A stretch of DNA of 64,000 bases. Source: Sipunculus nudus (Eukaryota; Annelida; Sipuncula; Golfingiida; Sipunculidae). Of the stretch, positions 24,901-33,675 are shown in pieces (position 1 is the stretch's first letter; each line of letters begins with the position of its first letter). The notes beneath the pieces were generated by a model. It had not been told where the DNA came from and searched no databases. It saw nothing but the letters and a program-made list of their open reading frames with translations. The position numbers were made by a program, and so were the translations under genes. Where the stretch lies: positions 9,414,839-9,478,838 of the forward strand of contig CM049316.1 of the NCBI GenBank assembly GCA_026874595.1, in the 5' to 3' direction.

Positions 24901-27430
24901 GCTGGCCCCTATCAGTTTATTTCAGAAGGCCTGAGTGTCATGTTGTCATGGCTAGTCCTACACAGAAAAGGCACAGAGCACCAATGTGATCTTGTTTTTT
25001 ATCTGAGTATGTCCTTAACTGTGGGCCAGATATTTCTATTACTTACAGCATTTTTTGGTACTGGAAACATTGCCAGTATCAACAGGTGAGACCAAATTAT
25101 TTTTCTTCTTCATCAGTGTCATCATCATTATCATCTTTTTTATCATTATTATAAGTCATCCTCATTATTATCATACTAATTAATATCATCATCAACATTA
25201 TTGTCATTGTCATTGTCATTATTATTGTGATAAACATCATCATCATTATCATCAGTGCACTTAATTAAAGTAAATAGTCATAAGGCTTAAGATCTGATAA
25301 AGTATTATTTTTAATTTAAAAAAAAACATAATCAGATGTCTAACCTGTAATCTTTTATTTTTCAGTTTTGATTTGTCCAGTGTGTACTGTTTCCTGACAG
25401 TTTTCAATCCCTTTGTTATGGGAGCTCTGATGTTATGGAAGGTATGTGCATTATATATCCAGTCAAAGATTGATGATATGATTAGATTAAACAGTAGACA
25501 GTTCTTTGACCAATGTTCACTATTGAATTTTTAAGTTCTTTGTTTAATCGATCTCAAGGCAAGAAGGCATTTGGAAAACAGCAAAATATGTTTGTCTCAC
25601 ATAACATAAAAAATGATTTAGCTATGTTGTCTGTGCCAGAAAAAGGTGTTTGGCAGTGCTGGCTTTACTTATAAGATCTGGTATGTATACCAGTAAGTGT
25701 GGTCCACTGTCCAGGTCTGTTGATAAATGCATGGGTAAAAGTTTTATATTCCAGCATGATACAGCTGATAATGCAGTCACCAGATAATCACCTCATAAGA
25801 CATGATATCTGTTTTGTTACATTATATTAATATTTTCCAGATTGTGATTCCGTTCGTCCTGGTGACCTGTACGTTCAGCGCCATTCATCTGGTCGTTAGC
25901 GTTCCAACGCAGAGCCTCTTTCTGATTGTGCTTCTAATGTCTGACTCCCTGGCTTTGGTGAGTGGCAGATCTGACAATTCTCTCTCATACGCTCTCAAAT
26001 CGTATACATATATTCCTTCATTGTGCAACTTGTAGTTGTTCATTGGTTCAAGTCTTTTTATTATACACCCGCCATATAATGGTATTATGGTATACCCACC
26101 GCCCGTCAGTTATATTTTAGTGTCGCTACAATAACTTACCAGGGCTTTGATGGATTTTTATGAAACTCACCATAACTACTTACCAACAGATTATCTTAGC
26201 TGAGTTTGAATCTGGGCAACATCCACACATATTTAATAAGGTCATTGGTCACTAGGCTACTTTGTGGTGTGGCCATGATAACTTATGAAGAATAACAAAC
26301 TCATCAGAAATGTTAATCAATAAAATATCTCGCCTGAGTTCGAATTTCAGCAAAATCCATGCATATTTAACCTCAGAGGCCACCACATTTTGGAGGCACC
26401 TTGGTGACCTACCAAAAATCCTGTGGATTTTCATGAAACTTGTTATACATATTTACCAACAGAGTTTCTTACCAAATTACCTTCTCAGCAAATGCTTGCA
26501 TATTTAATGAGGTCAGAGGTCACCAGATACACAGCGGGTGTATGATGCACGTTTGCGGTGCTCTTGTTTTATATTATTGTTACAGTAATGCCTTGATATT
26601 GTGAGCACCATCCAGACCTGGATAGAGTAGTCACATATGTGCAGTGGTCACCTAAGTGAGGCTTTATATAAAGAGCAAAAAAGAACTGGGAACCAAGAAA
26701 AGTGTTTTTTTAAGTGGTTGCTTAACTAAGGTGGCCGTTAGGTGAGATATGATTGTATTTAGACCTGTTGCACAGCTCACACATTCCTGACCAGACAGGA
26801 ATAGTGCTGTCAAAGTCTGAAACAGCCATAAGGGTACTCAACACACATGATTTTGACTGCATTTATTCAGCCACATTTGGTTATACTTCATATTTTCAGT
26901 TTAATTGAATATTTTTTGTCTTGTGTGGGATAAAATGACTGCAGTTTGATGAAACCATAAGATGTATGACTAAATGAGGAAGGGACGTTTGGTGATGTAC
27001 TGGTTTACAACAATTTTGTGTGATTTTGTTCATTATATTAGATGTAAAATGTTGCATTTAGGGCATAAACTTTAAATCCACAACAACAATGAAATTGGTA
27101 CCAGGGATTTATTTTTGATTATCATTTATCATAATTACCTGGGTCTTGAATGGAGGGCAGAGTTTGTGGTAAATTTAATCATACTGTTTTCATTTTAATT
27201 AAATCTTCAAATTATCTCTCTCATGCTGAATAAAATCCCTGTTTTTGTTACAGAATTTCTTCTTCCTAGTGAGGGATTATGGGAGCTGGCTGGAGATCGG
27301 GACCAGTATAAGCCATTACGTCATCGTCATGTGTCTCATCTTGTTTCTTTTGCTGCTACTAGGGTGCAGCACTGTATTGACTAAATACCAACTCTTTAGA
27401 ACCAAGTCTGACAAATCCCATGCACATTAA
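832..27430 (+). CDS. PIGN: GPI ethanolamine phosphate transferase 1 (PIG-N), partial, 27 exons
   Basis: PIG-N is the ER multi-pass enzyme that transfers ethanolamine phosphate from phosphatidylethanolamine to the first mannose of GPI-anchor precursors (yeast Mcd4 is its counterpart). The 27 exons join in frame into about 826 residues. Vertebrate proteins are about 930 residues, so roughly the first 115 (signal-anchor and start of the phosphatase-like fold) are missing upstream. Visible marks are [27 protein letters not shown] and [19 protein letters not shown], with the metal-binding Asp/His of the alkaline-phosphatase-like lumenal domain, then many hydrophobic segments and the family signatures [13 protein letters not shown] and [11 protein letters not shown]. 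All introns are GT-AG. No stop or frameshift was found, so the copy should be functional. Gene length is dominated by intronic repeats. Exon limits were set by reading frame plus similarity to the known protein. Confidence 0.96.
1429..1535 (+). CDS. PIGN: PIGN exon 2 of window
   Basis: After TTGAGCAG; ends AAG before GTACTT. Encodes [20 protein letters not shown] and, at its end, [10 protein letters not shown], matching LDTWVFDNVK of vertebrate PIG-N. Confidence 0.94.
2384..2505 (+). CDS. PIGN: PIGN exon 3 of window (metal-site His/Asp motif)
   Basis: After TTTTTTCCAG; ends two bases into a Glu codon before GTAAGT. Encodes [20 protein letters not shown]; the Asp and His residues of this motif are expected metal ligands of the phosphatase-like fold. 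Confidence 0.95.
2741..2871 (+). CDS. PIGN: PIGN exon 4 of window (SDHGMTNWG)
   Basis: After AATATCAG; ends one base into Gly before GTAAGT. Encodes [13 protein letters not shown] and [13 protein letters not shown]; the Asp-His pair is the second part of the metal site. Confidence 0.95.
3264..3383 (+). CDS. PIGN: PIGN exon 5 of window ([10 protein letters not shown])
   Basis: After CCTTGAAG; ends before GTTTGT. Encodes [20 protein letters not shown], the last conserved catalytic block. The acceptor has a poor pyrimidine tract, but the frame and protein match are unambiguous. Confidence 0.93.
3823..3863 (+). CDS. PIGN: PIGN exon 6 of window
   Basis: Short 41-base exon after ACTTTACAG, before GTAGGG. 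Encodes [13 protein letters not shown], aligned to WRLENWKRLDVNQ. Confidence 0.9.
4290..4455 (+). repeat. Fragment of dispersed repeat related to that at 12.3 kb
   Basis: Contains GTCCGTCTGTCCATCAGG, TCTTTCACATATAGCTCACC and GAGGTCACGGGGTCAAAGG in the same order as the larger element at 12,292. Left and right ends are not recognisable. Confidence 0.55.
5098..5157 (+). CDS. PIGN: PIGN exon 7 of window
   Basis: After ATTTCAG, before GTGAGT. Encodes [20 protein letters not shown], nearly identical to the vertebrate ADIAPLMTSLIG segment. Confidence 0.95.
5793..5885 (+). CDS. PIGN: PIGN exon 8 of window
   Basis: After CTTCACAG, before GTACCT. Encodes [10 protein letters not shown] at its start and ARQILAQFE at its end, matching GILPVDYL and QILEQF. 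Confidence 0.95.
6496..8413 (+). mobile_element. Non-autonomous Helentron/HINE-like element (GCTCAGCTGA family)
   Basis: Begins TTAGCTCAGCTGACTATAAG with a CCGTC-rich stretch just inside (6,538-6,585). Near the other end a perfect 10-bp inverted copy (TCAGCTGAGC, 8,381-8,390) is followed by a small hairpin GACC-CATA-GGTC and the terminal CTTGT. Subterminal inverted repeats, then a 3' hairpin, then a CTxxT-like end, is the layout described for Helentron-associated elements. No transposase frame is visible. A poly-C run lies at 7,389-7,412. It sits in a PIGN intron in sense orientation. Confidence 0.6.
8473..8528 (+). CDS. PIGN: PIGN exon 9 of window
   Basis: After TTCTTTTAAG, before GTAAGT. 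Encodes [19 protein letters not shown]. It starts only 60 bases after the 3' end of a transposable element. Confidence 0.93.
8660..8796 (-). mobile_element. tRNA-derived SINE
   Basis: On the minus strand TAGCCTAGTGC (A box, 8,782-8,772) is followed by GGTTTTATCCC (B box, 8,738-8,728) at tRNA-like spacing, with CTTTTAA in the anticodon-loop position. The cloverleaf is degraded and extra sequence follows, so this is a pol III retroelement, not a tRNA gene. Confidence 0.55.
9009..9030 (+). CDS. PIGN: PIGN microexon (22 bases)
   Basis: After ATTTTCAG, before GTAATA. Completes a Glu codon and adds KLTPSKQ, matching KLLSDSKQ. Its placement is required by phase on both sides. Confidence 0.87.
9132..10650 (+). 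mobile_element. Helentron/HINE-like element with ~185-bp tandem core (TGCCCCCGCC family)
   Basis: Opens TATGCCCCCGCCACAAAGTG with a GGCCGGGGC return arm. Ends with the inverted TGCCCCCGC (GCGGGGGCA, 10,617-10,625), hairpin GTGTCG-TTC-CGACAC and CTGGT. The core repeats units containing CAATGCCTGCAGATATTGGC and TCCCGGTTGACCTA about every 185 bases. A second element interrupts it at 9,594-10,266. No coding capacity. Confidence 0.62.
9594..10266 (+). mobile_element. Element nested inside the 9.1-kb repeat
   Basis: Opens TTAGCCCTCAGCTCATAGGC with a CCGTC-rich run (9,668-9,685) and ends ATTCTAG before the host element's tandem unit resumes (GCAATGCAATGCTTACAG). It splits a ~185-bp unit, so it inserted later. 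The end resembles that of the elements at 19.1 and 52.0 kb. Confidence 0.5.
10870..10926 (+). CDS. PIGN: PIGN exon 11 of window
   Basis: After TTTTTTCAG, before GTAAGG. Encodes [19 protein letters not shown], aligned to the helical linker before the membrane domain. Confidence 0.92.
11207..11286 (+). CDS. PIGN: PIGN exon 12 of window
   Basis: After GGTTACAG, before GTGAGT. Encodes [20 protein letters not shown], matching [20 protein letters not shown]. Confidence 0.95.
11795..11982 (+). CDS. PIGN: PIGN exon 13 of window (first membrane segments of this part)
   Basis: After TATAAACAG, before GTAAAA. Encodes [20 protein letters not shown], a basic loop and a second hydrophobic stretch [19 protein letters not shown]. 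Longest coding exon of the gene here (188 bases). Confidence 0.94.
12292..13380 (+). mobile_element. Dispersed element with GGTCAAAGGTCAAGGTCAC repeats
   Basis: Left end TTTTAGCTCAGCTGACTTTC pairs with GCTGGGCT in a hairpin, followed by CCGTC/CCGGC-rich sequence. Inside, 150-170 base units each contain CTTTCATCTTTCACATA-like and AGGTCAAAGGTCA-like blocks. The right end is unclear; CTTGT near 13,376 is the best guess. Lies in a PIGN intron, sense orientation. Confidence 0.5.
14477..14549 (+). CDS. PIGN: PIGN exon 14 of window
   Basis: After GTTGAACAG, before GTGAGT. Encodes [20 protein letters not shown], matching [20 protein letters not shown]. Confidence 0.93.
14951..15053 (+). CDS. PIGN: PIGN exon 15 of window
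   Basis: After TTATTTCAG, before GTATGT. Encodes [16 protein letters not shown] and a membrane segment ending LWIIGIEIM. Confidence 0.93.
15110..15205 (+). repeat. G/C-tract dispersed repeat fragment
   Basis: AGATCCAAGG, a G run (15,120-15,129), a T run and GGACCCCCCC then CCTGGATCC form a short imperfect inverted repeat inside a PIGN intron. It resembles a mobile-element remnant but I cannot assign a family. Confidence 0.3.
15697..15789 (+). CDS. PIGN: PIGN exon 16 of window
   Basis: After ATTTCCAG, before GTGGAG. Encodes [20 protein letters not shown], then [11 protein letters not shown]. Confidence 0.93.
15984..16990 (+). repeat. 44-45 bp tandem array derived from a PIGN 3' splice site
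   Basis: About 23 units of the type TCCTGATTTCAG + AACACAGTGTATAGCTGG + ATGTTATCATGTTG. The last unit is the genuine acceptor and first ~32 bases of the exon at 16,956. Units diverge at several positions, and some lost the AG (TTTCAAAA, TTTTGGAC, TTTCTGAA). The array thus consists of an intron-exon border repeated about 22 times ahead of the real one. Confidence 0.9.
16956..17047 (+). CDS. PIGN: PIGN exon 17 of window (parent of the upstream repeat array)
   Basis: After CCTGATTTCAG, before GTGAGT. Encodes [20 protein letters not shown] and [11 protein letters not shown], matching FPLMPVVGRKPDISLV. Its acceptor and first ~32 bases are one unit of the 44-45 bp tandem array that fills the preceding intron. 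The true exon is identified because only this unit continues in frame into conserved protein and a donor. Confidence 0.93.
17369..17419 (+). CDS. PIGN: PIGN exon 18 of window
   Basis: After TATTTCCAG, before GTAGGT. Encodes the membrane segment [16 protein letters not shown]. Confidence 0.92.
17883..17952 (+). CDS. PIGN: PIGN exon 19 of window
   Basis: After TATTCACAG, before GTGGGT. Encodes a hydrophilic loop [16 protein letters not shown], then LILFAVQ. Confidence 0.92.
18595..18703 (+). CDS. PIGN: PIGN exon 20 of window
   Basis: After ACTTTGCAG, before GTAACT. Encodes [20 protein letters not shown] and [14 protein letters not shown], aligned to GLPLMNQIISWATL. Confidence 0.93.
19051..21042 (+). 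mobile_element. Tandem-repeat-bearing Helentron/HINE ('pearl'-like) element, copy 1
   Basis: Starts TTGTATCCGCCAAAACAGAG with a GTATCCGC/GCGGATAC hairpin and a (CCG)n run at 19,098-19,124. The core has about five 280-bp units, each with two GGTGGCGCCACC palindromes about 140 bases apart. The right end has GGCGGATAC (inverse of the start), hairpin GTAGTCG-CTTG-CGACTAC-like, then CTAGT. Left microsatellite plus tandem core plus right hairpin is the layout reported for bivalve pearl-type elements. Located in a PIGN intron, sense. Confidence 0.7.
21462..21564 (+). CDS. PIGN: PIGN exon 21 of window
   Basis: After GTGTTTCAG, before GTATCT. Encodes [20 protein letters not shown] and [12 protein letters not shown], matching [22 protein letters not shown]. 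Confidence 0.93.
22382..22836 (+). mobile_element. 455-bp MITE with TTAA target duplication
   Basis: Ends AGGGGCCCAGTCACCTA and TAGGTGATTGGGCCCCT are near-perfect inverted repeats, flanked on both sides by TTAA (22,378-22,381 and 22,837-22,840). TTAA duplication is typical of piggyBac-type transposition. Internal sequence is non-coding. Related, more decayed copies lie at ~34.14 and ~57.68 kb. Confidence 0.75.
22971..23064 (+). CDS. PIGN: PIGN exon 22 of window
   Basis: After CTTTGTCAG, before GTAAGA. Encodes [20 protein letters not shown], then [11 protein letters not shown]. Confidence 0.92.
23436..23525 (+). CDS. PIGN: PIGN exon 23 of window
   Basis: After TTTTTTCAG, before GTATCC. Encodes an acidic loop [17 protein letters not shown], then [10 protein letters not shown], which aligns with the DDIRRAFFLV start of the next membrane segment. 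Confidence 0.88.
25030..25085 (+). CDS. PIGN: PIGN exon 24 of window ([13 protein letters not shown])
   Basis: Acceptor GTGGGCCAG, donor GTGAGA. Encodes [18 protein letters not shown]. An open frame runs further upstream from 24,898, but only this acceptor gives gap-free alignment with the family (preceding exon ends SYIF). Confidence 0.9.
25108..25257 (+). repeat. ATC/ATT trinucleotide-rich tract
   Basis: Imperfect CATCAT / TTATTA runs in the PIGN intron after the [13 protein letters not shown] exon. Simple repeat, no other signal. Confidence 0.7.
25366..25441 (+). CDS. PIGN: PIGN exon 25 of window
   Basis: After TTTTTCAG, before GTATGT. Encodes [20 protein letters not shown], then LMLWK; near identity with vertebrate PIG-N. 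Confidence 0.95.
25841..25957 (+). CDS. PIGN: PIGN exon 26 of window
   Basis: After TATTTTCCAG, before GTGAGT. Encodes [20 protein letters not shown] and [15 protein letters not shown]. Confidence 0.95.
26061..26567 (+). mobile_element. Short Helentron/HINE-like element (TACACCCGCC family)
   Basis: Starts TTATACACCCGCCATATAAT. Near the end GCGGGTGTA is the inverse of the start, then hairpin GCAC-GTTTGCG-GTGC and terminal CTTGT. Two or three ~120-base internal units contain TGGATTTTYATGAAACT-like blocks. Sense orientation in the last PIGN intron region. Confidence 0.55.
26581..26757 (+). mobile_element. Small TA-flanked MITE (Tigger/mariner-like ends)
   Basis: Left TACAGTAATGCCTTGATATT and right (inverse) TACAATCATATCTCACCTAA form an imperfect terminal inverted repeat. 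The interior is short and non-coding. Ends begin CAGT/CAAT after TA, as in Tc1/mariner-superfamily elements. Confidence 0.5.
27254..27430 (+). CDS. PIGN: PIGN terminal coding exon
   Basis: After TTGTTACAG. Encodes [37 protein letters not shown] and a short basic cytosolic tail ending KSHAH, then TAA at 27,428-27,430. Confidence 0.96.
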   Translation, partial: NFFFLVRDYGSWLEIGTSISHYVIVMCLILFLLLLLGCSTVLTKYQLFRTKSDKSHAH

Positions 27431-27518
27431 CTAAAGGACTATTGATAAAAATTACAATTTTGGGGGAATGAGTGCTAATATTGCCTAAGTTTATCATAGC
27501 AATACATAAGATATTTTA

Positions 27519-27524
27519 AATAAA
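27519..27524 (+). terminator. Candidate PIGN poly(A) signal
   Basis: AATAAA 89 bases after the PIGN stop, in AT-rich sequence followed by a T-rich run. It is the first canonical hexamer downstream. Other weaker candidates follow, so the actual 3' end is uncertain. Confidence 0.45.
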
Positions 27525-30500
27525 TTTAACAAATTTTTTTAAAGATTACACTTCTTAGTCTGAATTTACCATTATTTTATCATAATATTTAATTTAGAAT
27601 TCTTGTATTGTTGTAAGTAACCATAACAAGGTTTTCAATGCTGATAGAATTGCATAGTTTAAACAGGGGGTGCATTAAGTTATGGTAATAATATGCATGA
27701 TGTATGTATGTATGAATGTATGTATGCATGTGTTTAAACAGGTAGCCATTCAGTAGATAAAGGTGTGTTTCAATGTGCATGAAAAATAGCGTTTCCATGT
27801 GCGTGTATATGCATATATACATGAACTGGCAGAAGTATATATTTCTACAGTGGATCTAGCAGGTCTTCCACAAAAGATGGTGAAGTGATGTCATGAAAGT
27901 CACTCCTATGGCAATGTTCATGCATATACGCTGACAGACAAATGGAAACACCCCTGTAACGAAATCATATAATTGATTTTTCACACATTATATGCTTATA
28001 CAAACACATGGAAAAAACCCTTTATGAGATGAGAAAGGAATAAGGTAGACAGGAAACTAGAGGAAAGTTACAAATCTTTAAAGGCAGCAGTCATTTAATA
28101 AGAAACGTTTGAACATATCTGATTTAGCATGAAGGATAACCAAGAATGTGTGTAAATGAACATTCAGCTGCAGTAATAAAAATGACCATCTTTAAAGGAT
28201 TGAACTAACCAAGAAAGAGGCACCAGACCCCCCAAGGTGAGAGCTGGTGGAGAAACCGGGGGCACCACACCCACATGATCAGATTACATGTATTATCTTT
28301 GTCAAATGTGTTAAGGGGAGCAGAAACTCACAAGGGATGGAATATTCAAACCGGTTGTCACAGAATGTCTGGGAATGAGAAAAAATGAAACCGACAAGAG
28401 TTCTGCAGTATGGCATTCTATATATATATTTATGTATAAACATTGTCAAAAACACTTTTTCTCGTATCATTATAATATTGCTTCCCCAGGATATCGTTTT
28501 TAATGCATGTTTTTACACCGATATTAAAGAATAAAGAAAAAAAACTGAGCTTACTGATGATATCAGATGCCATTTCATTGCCTTACAGGCTCGCTTACAG
28601 TGATGTCCCATGCACATCTTTACCCCGTCACATATGCACATATACTGTATGTAATGTCAGTGCAGATTTTTTTTTTCAACATTAGATGGGCAGCACATCT
28701 GACTGTTACATTTCCCATTTGAATGATTGTAGATATCTTTAGTCATACGATACAAAACCTAATGGTAAGGGATTCTGACACAACTACGTAGATGTATATC
28801 GTAACAGAGAGCGAAGACCGAATAAAATATAACATCATTAACATTATCACTGTATAACCAGTTTCTGCATATTATTGTAAAAAGACAGATTTATTCTTTA
28901 GTAGAAGAAGTAAGCGTATAAAACTTCATGAAAATGTTATTGGTTCAAGCTTTCATATTTCAATAATATTGGCTATATTATTTGTGTTTCCAGAAACGTT
29001 ATTTCTGTAAATATTTTATAATATACCAAAAACCATGAACAATGTACCCGGTACCTCCATTTTGGAATTAATTGTATCCTCAGACCATGCGTTGTTTACA
29101 GGACCACAGTAAATTGTCAGATTTCTTTCAAATTTTGCATGTTAACAGAGATGAACCCGTTTTAGAGGAAACTCAAACAGGTAATCGCTTTCTGGGAAAT
29201 ATGTGTCTGTATTTTCTTGAAATTTGTTGTGCCTTTAGATTCTTGTTTGTTTAAAACCCCAAGTGTTATGACGACACCGATCCCCCATTTTGTACAGAGT
29301 TTCTCCACATAACTAAAACCAAAATTATCAACAGGTAAAATGTAAAAAGTAAAATTCGACTGATTTGTTTTCAGATTTCGCTTGTCCATAGATAAGGGTC
29401 ACAACTCAAAGCTTGTTCAAAGCTACATTATGATCGTAACCGATGCAGTAACGTAGTTCTTTCTATGATAGTTTAGCCAAATTTAATCAGAAAGAGGGAA
29501 TGCTTGATCTCCTAATCAAGACTCAAGAGTAGTTGATACCATTTACATTGTAGTTTAACGTCAGAAAAGAGATGTAAAAATAATCACATCAGCATCTGAT
29601 AGATAGAGCCAAATTTTATGTTTATTTCACACAATGAATATCCTTGCATTACCAAAGATTTATAACCGTTGTGTGTTGCTCTTATGTATAATCAAAGGTC
29701 TATTATATCTCAAATAAATATTTTATTTTCTTTAAATACCAAAAACATATTATTTTAGACAGAGTAGAAATATGATAAGTCGGTAAAGGGCAGGAATACC
29801 TAGAGCTGTTCGCGTTAAAGATGTTCATTTATGTGGATTAACCTACATAAAAGTACTCATAACTACTGCTTTTATCCACATTTAAACATCACCTTTCAGT
29901 GTCTTAAAACAAATTATTAATTCCGTGTTGCATCTAGTATTATTGTAAATTTCTGTTAGTTGCACTAGGTTTCCTTTTTGCACTGAATGATATATTGTCT
30001 GAAAATGTGATGTGATGCATACGTCCTATAAAGGCCAACTTCTAATAGTAATGTAAAGATATTATAGACATTACGGATATCGCATATTTATTCCATTTTA
30101 ATGATTTATATCATGTTGTATGTTATATCTTGGTCGATAAAATTTACCTTCAATTACATGTAAATCACTTAAGACTCTTAAGGCTTTTTTAATCAAGGTT
30201 TATGGTCAAGAATGCCAGGGTCGGCTTTGTGGATCGTTCTTAAATTTTAGATGCAGATTTATGATTCATTTCCTTAAATGTTACACAAGGCTAATGGCGC
30301 CATCTGTTGTTACCATTTTAATAGCTTAATATCGTAAAGAAAACCAGAGGCATGTTATTTTGCTGAAAGATATTTGTCAGAGCACAGCTGAAATTGAAAG
30401 GTGTCTTCGTCAGTGTCTTGGAATAATACGTCATCACCGATGCCAGGCGACCGCGCGCTCATTTTGTTTAGTATGTAGTATGTAGTACATGTATCGTGTT

Positions 30501-31865
30501 ACTGTTAACCCTCTAACCGTTATATGATTAGCATGAGGTACAAATGTTTTAAAGACATAAACAGTATATGAAATGGGTGAGGTCGGACAACTTAGAAATA
30601 CATCAGTTATAAAACAAAGAGGGGTTCATTCTGCATGGTTGTAAACCCAGAATCCTGTATGTTTGAATTCCCTGCAGACAATAGCATCTTTCACATGTAG
30701 ATGAAATTATTTTTGTACAACGGACTTCAGAATGTCCATTGAATTTCACGATGTAATTCCAGGAGCTATATATATATCTAACTGAACAAGAACTTGATTC
30801 TGAAAAAAATAACTGATAAAGATGCTTCGCTTTGATGTTATCTTTGCGGGGGAGGGTTTTTGTCAGAACCAATCCTTATCAAAATTATCTCTTGTTAATA
30901 TATATTTGAGGTTTTAATGTCTTTGTCTGCATGTTTAGAAAAATTTGTTGTTGTACAGCTGAAATAATAATTTAGAATAAATATTAAGTCTCTCTGGAAA
31001 AAAAATTATTTTACCTCTGTGTATGTGGTATTGGATAAAATGTGCATCAATTATGTATTGTTTCATTTGTGTTACTTATTAATGTTGATGATTACTGTAT
31101 TCAAATCAATGCTGCTGTATATGTGAACATACTTTTTGAATATCCTGATGGTTAATTGTCAGTATATAGATTTATACGCAATGAAACATCAGCTGCCATT
31201 TGTGTGTACAAATCACGCATTGTTTAATATATAAAACCCTGTCAATACATCATTGTGGTTATGAATTATATGAATCCATTTGATCATCACGTAATCTGTT
31301 ATGAAACTTGTTTATATAAGTTATTCCACAGACGTGCAACATCATTATATAATGCCTGTTTTTATCAATGCTTTCTCAGGTGAATTTAACTCATGCTGAA
31401 TAATTGCTGTTGGGCGTTTGGCCGTTTTTGCATCAGAAATATAATATAAATGACGAGGAAAGGCCCAAGCAAATTCTGGCTGCAAGATGGAAGCTTTGTC
31501 AACATGACGTATTGTTTGCAAGCAACGGTGCGATTTGTAAGGGTCTTTTTTCAATGTTGTTTTGCATACGCCCATCATCAACGTGTTTGAGCAAATTTCT
31601 CGGACTGATTTCCTTATCATTAACCTTTAATATAGAACCTGCATGGAACTCACATCAAAGTTTCCTTATGGCCTGCAGGGAGTGTTCTCATTTTGATCTT
31701 AAGACATGACGTAGAACCTTGTTTATTCGACATTCAATGTTCAGCGTTATTCGATGGATCCTTTCGTCATCCTGCCGGCCAACGGGGATCATTTTGTTGT
31801 GTTTTATTCGAATATGCCGTTCACCTACTTTCCAAGTTCGCAGTCTCATATGCGTGTATGTATAT
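27525..31865. other. Intergenic region, no gene recognised
   Basis: AT-rich, with scattered short frames that show no conserved motif or paired splice signals. Contains runs of ATGTATGT-type repeats near 27,695-27,735. I see no RNA gene. Regulatory sequence for either flank cannot be excluded. Confidence 0.6.
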
Positions 31866-31866
31866 G

Positions 31867-31868
<2 letters not shown>

Positions 31869-31918
<50 letters not shown>
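31869..31918 (+). repeat. (TA)n microsatellite
   Basis: Uninterrupted TA dinucleotide run of about 25 units; open frames across it are artefacts. Confidence 0.95.
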
Positions 31919-31924
<6 letters not shown>

Positions 31925-32304
31925 TGCACGAGATAAGTGCTGCACGCTGATTTACTGGTGAATAAGTCCTCGTAATTTTGCACGCGTTGAATTCTCCCTG
32001 TGATAATATCGTGTTATTATTTGGACGTTTAGGACTAATCCTCGACATAGATTTACCCAGCTCTACCTGCATGATTGTTACTTTTTGGACTGCCAGTTCC
32101 AGGACATCAGTAATAAGTCCTCGAGGTATTATACCAGAAGGATAGACACTCTTGCGCGTTAAGATACCTTGTACCCTGAGAGTTCTTGTCTTGAAATTGA
32201 TATACTTCTGTTGTAAATACGTCTCTTACCATATCGAATTATGAACTCAGTTCTTCCCGTTTTGCATATACTGATTTCGACAGTTTTTAACTCAAGTGGA
32301 TTAA

Positions 32305-32510
32305 ATTTGTAGATTTTGAGGTTACCTTGTTAGAGGTCAGGGTCACTTGACCAAATTTAAATTTGTTACGATAATTTAAATGCTGTACGTTCAAAGATAG
32401 TAAGTTCTCAGATTTTTTTGGTTACAAGGTCATTGGTTAAGGTCACAGAACCAACATTTTTAAAAAAGAAAAAAAAATATCCTGATAGACAACTCAGCGG
32501 AGCGTCGAGA
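32305..32510 (+). repeat. Fragment of GGTCAAAGGTCA-type dispersed repeat
   Basis: TTTTGAGGTTACCTTGTTAG, AGGTCAGGGTCACTTGACC and TTACAAGGTCATTGGTTAAGG echo the tandem units of the 12.3-kb element. Both ends are missing. Confidence 0.4.
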
Positions 32511-32773
32511 CCTATGGGTTCCTAGTTAATACATGTATAGGTATACACGATCGGCATCCTCGCTCATTGAACAATGGGCTCCGACCTCTGAAATGAGCGT
32601 TAGCCGAGAACACGACATTATCCATTGATTCTGTGACCTTAGACCCGAAGTGTGTAAACATGACACGCTTACTCAGGAATGTCACTGTTTCCTCACAACA
32701 GGCAAATAATATCCCTACCATTTGACATGCATTTAACTGATCGCCCGCACTTTTCCGCCATATCGATACGTCA

Positions 32774-32863
<90 letters not shown>
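32774..32863 (+). repeat. Compound (CA)n(TA)n(GA)n microsatellite
   Basis: Successive CA, TA and GA runs with no spacer between them. Confidence 0.95.
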
Positions 32864-32865
<2 letters not shown>

Positions 32866-33447
32866 TAAATAAAAGAGATGAAAGTTTGACTTAGCAAAAT
32901 GCTTGTCTCTGTTCACGTTAAAGATAACGTTATCCCGGACCCACTTGCTACTTATCAGCAGGATTCACCGGAAGTACCGGCAGGATGCGCCTTGACCTTA
33001 TGTAAAGCTGCTATTTGTCGGTGAGAATAAACGAAGTCATGGCTGGTGAAAGTGAATCAAATTGTTTTAAAACTATATTTAAACACACCAGTAACTTTTC
33101 GGGTCAAAGTATCAAGTACAATAGATATTGTAAATATAGAAACATAGAGAAGTTTAATTAAATAATTAGTTCATATGATTTTTCTTCATGCGTTGAAAAG
33201 TTGCTAATCTTGCCACACCAAACTCAGAAAACAAAAAATTCTGCATCTGGACTGACCAGTGTAAAATGATGATGCGCAATACTTCTGCGACTTGCATGAT
33301 GTTTTATTCAGTAACAACCTATATGTATTATGTTTAAATGCAGTAAAAGAAAATCAAACAATACGAAAAAAAAAACCGTTGCATGTGATTCAAAATTAAT
33401 ATCTTTGCTGTCAAGAAATCTTATCATCGTGATGATACAGGTTTAAC

Positions 33448-33675
33448 GTGCGTTGTTTTTACATTGACACGCAATGCTCATATCCCGTTTTATACGTTGT
33501 AATAGCTCAGTGTAACAAATCCCCATTCGGTTTTATCAAACGTACCCCCGCAAAGGATGGAACGGATGGTGACATTTTTTTATCTGTCCACACAAACCGC
33601 CTGCTTGTTTACAGTCAGGAGCTTGATACATTCAACGTATCTGGTCCGTATAACGAGCCTGCGGAAGACCTACGG
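33448..33675 (+). other. Orphan exon-like open stretch with a donor
   Basis: A 76-codon frame ends exactly at a consensus donor (CTACG|GTAAGT, 33,676). The translated part (AKDGTDGDIFLSVHTNRLLV, then YSQELDTFNVSGPYNEPAED) is not low-complexity but matches no family I know. It could be a 5' exon, possibly non-coding, of the copy 1 gene whose first known acceptor is at 35,452. It could also be chance. Confidence 0.25.

Noticed and set aside
24898-25029. Longer form of the [13 protein letters not shown] exon extending upstream
   Set aside because: The extra residues ([10 protein letters not shown]...) do not align with PIG-N, while the acceptor at 25,029 gives a gap-free join to the preceding exon.
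31404-31709. 101-codon frame on the plus strand
   Set aside because: No signal peptide logic, splice context or recognisable motif; overlaps an equally long antisense frame, as expected by chance.
31688-31945. Frames rich in Tyr-Ile repeats over TA tracts (also at 32.5, 38.0, 57.2, 59.2 kb)
   Set aside because: Pure translations of (TA)n microsatellites.
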